Assembly: GCA_024281075.1 (NCBI GenBank) | Contig: JAMXLK010000106.1 | Span: forward strand, 1 to 46,885 | DNA from: Vulcanimicrobiia bacterium | GTDB lineage: Bacteria; Vulcanimicrobiota; Vulcanimicrobiia; Vulcanimicrobiales; Vulcanimicrobiaceae | Direction of reading: 5' to 3' | Length of the DNA stretch: 46,885 nucleotides | Shown here: piece by piece, positions 9,563-16,802 of the stretch | Layout of the letters: each line of letters opens with the position of its first letter | Numbering within the stretch: position 1 is the stretch's first letter | Made by a program: the position numbers and the translations under genes | Notes under the pieces: model-generated | Told to the model about the DNA's origin: nothing | The model's database searches: none | The model's input: the letters and a program-made list of their open reading frames with translations, nothing else

Positions 9563-11530
9563 TTAGTGAAAATGATCGGCTAAATACGCGATCCAGTAGT
9601 GGAAGATGTCGACGATCCGAACCGGATCGTCGGGAAAGTGACCGTCGACGGGCCACACGCGGAGTGTCGCGTCTTTATGATTGTCGCGCAACGCGCGCCA
9701 GTACATCGACGAGGTTGCGAACGGATCGCGGTTGTCGCCGATATCGGAGAGAATCAAGACCGGCGTCGTGACGTCGCGAGCGTACCAAATCGGTGAGATG
9801 CGCCGCCATTCGGCGGCGTTCTTGCCGACGAAGGGCGAGCCATGGAGCATGTCTACGTCGGCAAGGCTGTCGTCGGCGGTTCCGTAATCGGTAATCCAAT
9901 CGTCGACCGATGCCCCCGATACCGCGGATCGCCAAATGTGATACTTGGAAATTAGCCACGCCGTCATGATGCCGCCGTAGGACCACCCGCAGACTGCGAT
10001 CCGCGAGGCGTCGACGATGCGCAGGTGCTGCAGAGACGCGATCGCCGCCATGATGTCTTTGCCGGGGCCCTCTTCGGGATCGTAAAGAATCGCTCGTTGA
10101 AACGCCAAGCCCAAGTTCGGGCTCCCGCGATAATTCGGACGCAGCACGAGCCATCCGCGCGCCGCCATGACCTGCGCCCAAAAATCGAACTCGAGCATCG
10201 ATGGATCGCCGGGACCGCCGTGGATGTAGACGACGAGCGGATAGCGCCGGCTCGACGAGAAGCCCGGCGGCAGATAGAGCACGCCGTCGGCGGTGACGCC
10301 GGTCGACGAATGAAAAGAAATTCGCTGCGCGCGCGCCCACTCGAACCGGTTCATCGCCGAGTTAAAATCCGTGACTTTCGTAGCGCCGGCGCCCGGCGCG
10401 TATTTGAAGAGTTCGAGCGGTTGCGCCGTTGCGCTCGCGAGAAAGACGAGCGTTCCGTCGGCGGCGAGCGCATTGCCCAGCGCCGGCACGTCGGCTCCGC
10501 CCGTGGTGTTGAGCGGGGTTCCGGGCACGATGCCACCGATGTCGATGCGGCTTGTCGTGCGCGCAAGCGAAATGCGATAGAGCGCGTTCGTTACCGCGTC
10601 GGGTCCCGTCGCGATGAGATTTTGAGAGTCGGCCGTCCAAACAAAATCTCCGATGTTGCGATCGAGCGCACCTGAAATCCGCGTTCCCGTGCCGCCCGAG
10701 GGTGACGTGACGTACAGCTCGCTCAGCGCGATCTGCGGATCGCCGGCCGAATAGAGATAGGCGATATGCTTGCCGTCTGGCGAGAAACGCGCGTCGCCCT
10801 CCCACATCGAGCGTCCCGTGAGCGCGCGCACGCGTTTGTCCGTCACGTCGACGACCGCGGCCCACGAGTAACTTTGGTCGTTTAAAATTGCGTTGCGGGA
10901 GAGCGTCACGGCGATGCTCCGGCCGTCGGGCGACCACGAGAGCGGCGATGAGTCCGCGATGCTGGGCGAGCCGAAGGTCAGCTGCATCGGGACGCCGCCG
11001 TCGAGTGCAGCCATGAAGAGATGGACGGGTTCCGGAGACTCGCGGGCGGTGATCGGTTCGGTCGTGAAGACGAAGCTGTCGCGAAAACGATCCGCGCCGG
11101 ATTTTTGCGGCTTTGGGTCCGCGGCGGCGTATGCAATCGCGCGTCCATCTGGACGCCATGCAAACTCTACCGCATCCGCGTCGCCGGGGGTGACCGCTCG
11201 GGGCGTGCCTTCCGCAGCGGGCATGACGAAGACGCGCGTGTGCGGACTCTTGCTCGCGGAGTCTTCGGCAAGAAATGCGATCTGCGTTCCGTCCGGCGAG
11301 AACGCCGGATCCGAAAGGCCCGGCCGATCGGTGAGCAGCGTCTTCGGTGCGCCCGATCCCAGATCGATGACCACGAGATCGTTCGTGCGCTTGTCCGCCT
11401 CCCATGCCACCCGAGCGACGACGATCGCGGCGGTCTTTGCATCGGCGGAGATTGTCGGCGAATGCAGCCCGACGAGGGTCGCAAAGTCGTTCTCCGTCAC
11501 CAATAACGACGCGAGCAATGCGACCATCAT
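9563..11530 (-). CDS. S9-family (prolyl oligopeptidase / acylaminoacyl peptidase) serine peptidase
   Basis: WD40-like N-terminal propeller, C-terminal VYIHGGPG, CGWSYGGIMTAW nucleophile, GDNRDPFA and DGHFP; 15 nt after the pqqB stop. Confidence 0.9.
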   Translation of the reverse strand: MMVALLASLLVTENDFATLVGLHSPTISADAKTAAIVVARVAWEADKRTNDLVVIDLGSGAPKTLLTDRPGLSDPAFSPDGTQIAFLAEDSASKSPHTRVFVMPAAEGTPRAVTPGDADAVEFAWRPDGRAIAYAAADPKPQKSGADRFRDSFVFTTEPITARESPEPVHLFMAALDGGVPMQLTFGSPSIADSSPLSWSPDGRSIAVTLSRNAILNDQSYSWAAVVDVTDKRVRALTGRSMWEGDARFSPDGKHIAYLYSAGDPQIALSELYVTSPSGGTGTRISGALDRNIGDFVWTADSQNLIATGPDAVTNALYRISLARTTSRIDIGGIVPGTPLNTTGGADVPALGNALAADGTLVFLASATAQPLELFKYAPGAGATKVTDFNSAMNRFEWARAQRISFHSSTGVTADGVLYLPPGFSSSRRYPLVVYIHGGPGDPSMLEFDFWAQVMAARGWLVLRPNYRGSPNLGLAFQRAILYDPEEGPGKDIMAAIASLQHLRIVDASRIAVCGWSYGGIMTAWLISKYHIWRSAVSGASVDDWITDYGTADDSLADVDMLHGSPFVGKNAAEWRRISPIWYARDVTTPVLILSDIGDNRDPFATSSMYWRALRDNHKDATLRVWPVDGHFPDDPVRIVDIFHYWIAYLADHFH

Positions 11531-11545
11531 GGGTTTTACTTTCGA

Positions 11546-12454
11546 CTACAGCGTGAGCTCCATCCCGTCGTAGGCGAGCTCGGCGCCGAACTCGCGCACG
11601 GCGGCGTAGCCTTCCGAATCGGAGTCGAGCATCGGATTGGAGTTATTGAGATGCGTGAAAATTATACGCGTTTGGGTACCCTGCAACTGCGCCAACGTTC
11701 CGTCGCTGCCGCCGACGGGCTGATGCCCCAGGGCGCGTGCGCGCTTGTCCAGCAGTTGTGCATCGGTCAGCTCGTCGTCGCTGTAAAAGGATCCGTCCAA
11801 AAATGCAACCGATGAGCGCTCGATCGCGGCGCGAAGCGCATCGTCGATCGCGCTGAAGACCGGCGCGAAGAGCAGCGGCTTGCGCGTGGAGCGATCCGCA
11901 ATTTCATAGGCGACGACCGCTCCGGATGCGGGGAGGCGTCCCGCGTATCCCGGCGTCGTGCCGGGTACGGCGATCGTGCGAATCGCAAGAGCGCTGCCGG
12001 CGAGATCGTCGCCTCCAGTGCTGCGTACGCATTCTCCGACCGCAGCGTCGAGCCAGCGGTGCGGCGGCGCCGCAAACGGCGCAAATGCTGGCTGTGCCGT
12101 AGCGATTTCGCGAACCGTGGCGCTCGAGCGGATCAGAAACCCGCCATGACCTCCGCGCTGACGAAGCACCGCCAATCCGCCGATATGATCGACGTTGGCA
12201 TCGGTAAAGAGCATCCCGGCGATCGGCGTACTGCGGGGCGGACGTGGATGCAGCGGTGGAAACGCTTCTATTTGCGCCGCGATATCGGGCGAACAGTTGA
12301 GTAAGAGCCAGCGTGCGCCGTCCGCGCTGACCGCCAGACTAGATTGTGTACGGCGCGGCGCGCGGCCGACGCGGGCTGCGTGACAATTACGACAGGCACA
12401 ATTCCATTGCGGGACGCCGCCGCCCGCCGCCGATCCGAGAACGCGAACGATCAC
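11546..12454 (-). CDS. pqqB: Pyrroloquinoline quinone biosynthesis protein PqqB
   Basis: VIVRVLGSAAGGGVPQWNCACRNCHAARVG; GTG start at 12454 overlaps the pqqE stop (GTGA). Confidence 0.93.
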   Translation of the reverse strand: MIVRVLGSAAGGGVPQWNCACRNCHAARVGRAPRRTQSSLAVSADGARWLLLNCSPDIAAQIEAFPPLHPRPPRSTPIAGMLFTDANVDHIGGLAVLRQRGGHGGFLIRSSATVREIATAQPAFAPFAAPPHRWLDAAVGECVRSTGGDDLAGSALAIRTIAVPGTTPGYAGRLPASGAVVAYEIADRSTRKPLLFAPVFSAIDDALRAAIERSSVAFLDGSFYSDDELTDAQLLDKRARALGHQPVGGSDGTLAQLQGTQTRIIFTHLNNSNPMLDSDSEGYAAVREFGAELAYDGMELTL

Positions 12455-13515
12455 GCGCGGCGCGGAATCGGTTCGACCGGCGAGAGCTCTTCGCGCAGCG
12501 CGGTGACGATTGCGTGATGCGGACTGAGCGAGCAAGCGGGATCGGTCGCTGCCGCATCGCCGGTGAGCAAGAACGCCTGACAGCGACATCCGCCCCAGTC
12601 CACCTCGCGGCGGTCGCACGACCGGCAGGGTTCCGGCATCCACGCCGTGCCGCGGAAACGCTCGAATGCCTCCGAGTGCTGCCAAATCTCGCTCAGCGGC
12701 AGCCGGCGGACGTTGTCAAAATGTAAATCGTCGATCGCGGCAGCCGCCGGACACGGCAGAACGTCGCCGTTAGGAGTGACGGTCAGGAACTGGCTTCCCC
12801 AGCCGTTCATGCACGGCTTGGGAAACTCGCCGAAGTAATCGGGGAGCACGTAGACGATTTCCATCCTGCCGCGCAAGCGCTCGCGGGCCGTTTCAACGAT
12901 CGCTTCCGCATGCCGCACTTGCTCGAGCGTCGGCATGAGCGCCGCGCGATTTCGGTAGGCCCAGCCGTAGAATTGAACGTTGGCCAGTTCCAGACGCGTA
13001 ATCTCGAAACGTTCCGCCAGCGCAATTACCGCCTCGATCGCGTCGTGATTCTGGCGGTGGAGCACGCAGTTCAGCGTGAGCGCGACGTCGCGATGCCGCA
13101 CGCGTTCCAACGCCTCCAACTTCTTTTCGTGCACGGTCGTACCGGCAATACGATCGGCGGCCTCAGCCGAGGGTGCCTGTATGCTGATCTGGATATGGTC
13201 GAGGCCGCGGCCGATCAGCTCGTCGAGCATCGCATCGTCGAGAAACGTTCCTTGCGTAATCAGGTTGGTGTACAGCTTGGCGTGGGCCGCCGTCTCGACG
13301 AGTTCCGCCAAGTCGGGCCGCAGCGTCGGCTCCCCGCCCGAAAAGTGAGCCTGTACGACGCCCAGCGCCGCTGCGTCGCGCAGCACGCCGCTCCACTGCG
13401 CGGCCGAAAGCTCGTCGCGATACTCGCGCAGTGCAATCGGATTGTAGCAATACGGGCACTGCAAGTTGCAGCGGTACGTGAGCTCGCAGAGTATCGAGAG
13501 CGGACGCCTCAGCAC
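12451..13515 (-). CDS. pqqE: PQQ biosynthesis radical SAM/SPASM enzyme PqqE
   Basis: CELTYRCNLQCPYCYNP radical-SAM motif; CRSCDRREVDWGGCRCQAFLLTGDAAATDPACSLSP SPASM region. Confidence 0.95.
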   Translation of the reverse strand: MLRRPLSILCELTYRCNLQCPYCYNPIALREYRDELSAAQWSGVLRDAAALGVVQAHFSGGEPTLRPDLAELVETAAHAKLYTNLITQGTFLDDAMLDELIGRGLDHIQISIQAPSAEAADRIAGTTVHEKKLEALERVRHRDVALTLNCVLHRQNHDAIEAVIALAERFEITRLELANVQFYGWAYRNRAALMPTLEQVRHAEAIVETARERLRGRMEIVYVLPDYFGEFPKPCMNGWGSQFLTVTPNGDVLPCPAAAAIDDLHFDNVRRLPLSEIWQHSEAFERFRGTAWMPEPCRSCDRREVDWGGCRCQAFLLTGDAAATDPACSLSPHHAIVTALREELSPVEPIPRRA

Positions 13516-13775
13516 TTCACGAACCCGCGTTCCGCTAGTCGCTCGAAGAGCGCTTGCAAGTCGGCGCGCGCGCGTTCCGCCGGCACGTCGAAATCGCTGG
13601 TGATCGTTTCGACGATTTGATCCAGCGAACGCGTTCCATCGACGAGGTCGAGTGCAACGGCCGCAACACCGTTGAGTACCAGCGCACCCTCGGGGACCAG
13701 CAACATGGCACTTCCATCCGCATCGTGCCGAAGCTTCACCCCTTTCGCGAATCGCGGCGCGGTGTCGCCGTTCAC
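13509..13775 (-). CDS. pqqD: PQQ biosynthesis peptide chaperone PqqD
   Basis: PRFAKGVKLRHDADGSAMLLVPEGALVLNGVAAVALDLVDGTRSLDQIV; GTG at 13775 overlaps the pqqC stop (GTGA). Confidence 0.92.
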   Translation of the reverse strand: MNGDTAPRFAKGVKLRHDADGSAMLLVPEGALVLNGVAAVALDLVDGTRSLDQIVETITSDFDVPAERARADLQALFERLAERGFVKC

Positions 13776-14446
13776 GTTACGACACCGCACGCTAAGGCGG
13801 TCGCGTCGAGCACCGACCAGAGCACGTCGCATTTAAATCGCAGCGCATCGACGCAACGATCTTCGATTTCCGGCGATGTCGCTTCCGCCAAGACCCAGGA
13901 CAATGCCGTCTCGGAGTCGCGCCGCGCGAGCGGAATGCGGCGTTGGAAGTACGCCATGCCGGACGGATCGATCCAACGATACTTTTCTAAGATCGCCGCG
14001 GTGCGGCGTTCCATCACCGGGGGACCGAAGAGCTCCGTGAGCGACGATGCGACGGCTTCAATCCATGGGCGCGTGCGGGCGAACGTGACGTAAGCGTCAA
14101 CGGCAAAGCGCGTGCCCGCGGCAACAGCGTGCTCGGAAACCACGTAGGGCTCGTCTAAGCCAACCGCGCGCGCCAGCGTAAGCCATGCAGCCGTTCCGCC
14201 GTCCGCGCCGTCGCCCGTGCCGTCGTGATCGGTGAGGCGCGTTATCCAGACGCGGCGGTGTGCGGCACTTGGAAGGTTGGACAAGATGGCCGCATCTTTG
14301 ACCGGTATTTGTTTTTGATAGTAATAGCGATTCGCAACCCAAGCCTGCACGTGCGCGCGATCGAGCGTGCCGGCGACGAGCCGCTGGTGGAACGGATGCT
14401 TGTCGTGGTAGCGCTCCCGGCCAACTGCGTTGAGTCGCGCGACGAG
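13772..14446 (-). CDS. pqqC: PQQ synthase PqqC (start codon unresolved)
   Basis: RERYHDKHPFHQRLVAGTLDRAHVQAWVANRYYYQKQIPVKDAAILSNLP...; homology extends 5' of the first GTG at 14350 through an open frame to the pqqA TAA, without ATG/GTG/TTG. Confidence 0.85.
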   Translation of the reverse strand, partial: LVARLNAVGRERYHDKHPFHQRLVAGTLDRAHVQAWVANRYYYQKQIPVKDAAILSNLPSAAHRRVWITRLTDHDGTGDGADGGTAAWLTLARAVGLDEPYVVSEHAVAAGTRFAVDAYVTFARTRPWIEAVASSLTELFGPPVMERRTAAILEKYRWIDPSGMAYFQRRIPLARRDSETALSWVLAEATSPEIEDRCVDALRFKCDVLWSVLDATALACGVVT

Positions 14447-14479
14447 GGAGCTGGAACCCGCCGTAACGGGCCTGCGAAC

Positions 14480-14587
14480 TTAAACCTTCGGTACGCGCAC
14501 CGGCGCCGTAATGTATGCGGTTACTTCGGCGCCGAGCGGGTGCTCTTGGAAGTCCGGACGTTCGTAGCGAGCACGTTGCTTTTTCAT
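14480..14587 (-). CDS. pqqA: PQQ precursor peptide PqqA (35 aa)
   Basis: MKKQRARYERPDFQEHPLGAEVTAYITAPVRVPKV, with E-V-T-A-Y (ExxxY) crosslink motif, directly upstream of pqqC. Confidence 0.93.
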   Translation of the reverse strand: MKKQRARYERPDFQEHPLGAEVTAYITAPVRVPKV

Positions 14588-15423
14588 AGGCCCTTTCCGT
14601 ACGCCAGCCGGCGCCGCATCACCTCGGTAGGAAGCCTCACACGGTCGGCGAGGCGCAGAAAGGCGAGGAGTTTGACGTGCCACCACGTCATGTCGATTTC
14701 GAACCAGCTCAGGCCATGCCGTGCCGAGAATGGAAAGGCGTGGTGATTGTTATGCCAGCCTTCGCCGAACGAGAGCAGTGCGACCCACCAGCAGTTCGTC
14801 GAGCGGTCGGTCGTGCGATACGTTCGGTAGCCCAACATGTGCGCCGCGCTATTGACGAGCCACGTCGAGTGATAGCTGAAGACCAGCCGCACGAAGACGC
14901 CCCAGACGACCCACGCCCAACCGCCGGCAAGGAAGAGCACGACGGCGAGCGCCAGCTGCAGCGGCAGCGCGGCATACGCAAGGAAGCGATAGAAGGGATC
15001 GGCGGAGAGATCGGGCGCGTAGCGCGCAATTTCTTCCTCGCTGGGATAGGCGATGTTGTGCCGGTAGAGCCAATCTACGTGCGCCCATTTAAAGCCGAGC
15101 TTGATGTTATGCGGGTCGCCGTCGTGATCGGCATGCGCGTGGTGCTTGCGGTGCACGGCCACCCATCGAATCGGATCGCCTTGCAGCGCAAGCGTCCCGA
15201 AAAGCGCGAAGCAGTACTCGATCGGTTTGCGTAACCGGAGGCTGCGATGCGTCAGCACGCGGTGATAGCAGAGCGTGACCCCCAGCGCGCCGGTACAGTA
15301 GGAAGCGATTGCGACGAGTGCGAGATCGGAGAGCCGGAAGAGCGCCGGCACGAATGCGGCGAGCGCGCCGATGTGAATCAGGGCGAGCCCGACGCCTGTA
15401 AGATATCTCGCGATTTTATGCAT
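14584..15423 (-). CDS. Fatty acid (acyl-CoA delta-9-type) desaturase
   Basis: Three His boxes: HRVLTHRSL, HRKHHAHAD, EGWHNNHHAFP; multiple TM segments. Confidence 0.92.
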   Translation of the reverse strand: MHKIARYLTGVGLALIHIGALAAFVPALFRLSDLALVAIASYCTGALGVTLCYHRVLTHRSLRLRKPIEYCFALFGTLALQGDPIRWVAVHRKHHAHADHDGDPHNIKLGFKWAHVDWLYRHNIAYPSEEEIARYAPDLSADPFYRFLAYAALPLQLALAVVLFLAGGWAWVVWGVFVRLVFSYHSTWLVNSAAHMLGYRTYRTTDRSTNCWWVALLSFGEGWHNNHHAFPFSARHGLSWFEIDMTWWHVKLLAFLRLADRVRLPTEVMRRRLAYGKGL

Positions 15424-15478
15424 GCCGCTCCATTCGCAACGGTACTACTTGGGAGAGTTCGATCTTGTTCCACCGATG

Positions 15479-15503
15479 AAAAAGAGCCTGCCGAGCAGGC
15501 TCT
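15479..15503 (-). terminator. Rho-independent terminator downstream of the zinc-ribbon gene
   Basis: Minus strand AGAGCCTGC-TCG-GCAGGCTCT followed by T-run; enclosed in an outer 10-bp inverted repeat 15448-15457/15502-15511. Confidence 0.8.
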
Positions 15504-15543
15504 CTCCCAAGCGGTTGTGTCGTCCCTCGCGTGTGGGACGAGA

Positions 15544-15846
15544 TTAGTACTGTGGCCGGCGTGTCGCGAAGCAGTCGCGGCAGTAGACCGGCTTGTCCCC
15601 GCGTGGCTGGAACGGAACCTCCGCAACGCCGCCGCATTGCGTGCACGTCGCGGTGAACATCTCACGCGCGCCGCCGCCGCCGCGTCCGCCGTTTGACGTG
15701 CGGCCCGCCTTGCGCGCCGAACGGCAATCCGTGCAGCGGCTCGGCTTGTTGGTAAAGCCCTTCATCGCGAAAAACTCTTGTTCGCCGGCGGTGAAGGGGA
15801 ACTGGCGCCCGCAGTCAACGCAGGTTAGCACTTCGTCTGTGTACAT
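15544..15846 (-). CDS. Zinc-ribbon domain protein (two CxxC...CxxC modules)
   Basis: LTCVDCGRQFPFTAGEQEFFAMKGFTNKPSRCTDCRSARK ... TCTQCGGVAEVPFQPRGDKPVYCRDCF. Confidence 0.88.
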   Translation of the reverse strand: MYTDEVLTCVDCGRQFPFTAGEQEFFAMKGFTNKPSRCTDCRSARKAGRTSNGGRGGGGAREMFTATCTQCGGVAEVPFQPRGDKPVYCRDCFATRRPQY

Positions 15847-15982
15847 AAATGACTGAATCTCCTGAAATGTGAAAGCCGCGTTCTACTATACACTATCGCC
15901 CGGCGAACGTCACGGCATCTGCAGGAACGCTTTCGGAGCCGACCGAACATACGTTCTAAATCCAGCCTTCGATTTCGCTTAT

Positions 15983-16014
15983 GTCATCCTGAGCGAGCGT
16001 AGCGAGTCGAAGGG
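15983..16014 (+). repeat. Dispersed palindromic intergenic repeat, copy 2
   Basis: gtcatcctgagcgagcgtagcgagtcgaaggg, same orientation as copy 1. Confidence 0.75.
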
Positions 16015-16050
16015 TGGTGGTGGCTCGAATCTGTCGCGTCACCTGGCTAG

Positions 16051-16075
16051 GGTCTCGGTCCCATAGGGGCCGGAC
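16051..16075 (+). promoter_or_regulatory. Hairpin in the rpsR leader
   Basis: ggtctcggtccc-ata-ggggccggacc: near-perfect stem (one bulge, one wobble) 28 nt before the rpsR ATG. Confidence 0.35.
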
Positions 16076-16103
16076 CGCCAACCACCTAGTCGAGAGGATA
16101 TCA

Positions 16104-16349
16104 ATGGCAACCAAGATCAAGCGCGCCGTCAAAGAGCGGCGCCCCAAGCGCAAGCCGTGCAGTTTCTGTGCCGAGCGTGCGATCGCCGTCAACTACCGTG
16201 ACGTCGGCCGCCTTAAAAAGTTTGTCTCCGAGCGCGGCAAGATCGTCCCGCGCCGGATCTCCGGCAACTGCGCCAAACATCAGCGGATGCTGACGACCGC
16301 CGTCAAGCGTGCCCGGTTGATCGCCTTCCTCCCCTTCGTATCGGAGTAA
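16104..16349 (+). CDS. rpsR: 30S ribosomal protein S18
   Basis: [67 protein letters not shown]. Confidence 0.96.
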   Translation: MATKIKRAVKERRPKRKPCSFCAERAIAVNYRDVGRLKKFVSERGKIVPRRISGNCAKHQRMLTTAVKRARLIAFLPFVSE

Positions 16350-16350
16350 C

Positions 16351-16797
16351 GTGAAGCTCGTTCTCTACAGCGACGTCAAGGCGCTCGGTAAACGCGGCGA
16401 CGTCGTCGACGTGGCGGACGGTTACGCGCGCAACTTTCTGCTTCCACGCAAGCTCGCGGGCGAGGCGGATAAGGGCGCCCTCGCGCAGCTCGAGGCGCAG
16501 CACAAAGCGCACGAGCGCCGTGAGGCGCAGGAGCTGGCCGATGCGCGGGCGTTGGCGTCGCGCATCGAGGCCGCTAAGCTGACGGTCAAGGCGAAAGCCG
16601 GCGAAAACGGAAAGCTCTTCGGCGCCGTCACGAACGCCGACGTGGCATCCGCGGTCGCCGCCGCGACCTCGGTGGCCGTCAACAAGCATAAGATTGGCCT
16701 GTCGGGACAGATCAAAGCGCTTGGCTCGTATCCCGTCGAGATCAAGCTCCACAAGAACGTCGTCGCCAAGGCGTCGGTAGAGATCGTGCCGGCGTAA
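16351..16797 (+). CDS. rplI: 50S ribosomal protein L9
   Basis: MKLVLYSDVKALGKRGDVVDVADGYARNFLLPRKLA. Confidence 0.96.
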   Translation: MKLVLYSDVKALGKRGDVVDVADGYARNFLLPRKLAGEADKGALAQLEAQHKAHERREAQELADARALASRIEAAKLTVKAKAGENGKLFGAVTNADVASAVAAATSVAVNKHKIGLSGQIKALGSYPVEIKLHKNVVAKASVEIVPA

Positions 16798-16802
16798 GCG
16801 CC

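Noticed and set aside
10362-11405. 347-aa ORF in an alternate frame of the S9 peptidase
   Set aside because: Arg/His-rich frame-shifted translation of a well-supported peptidase gene.
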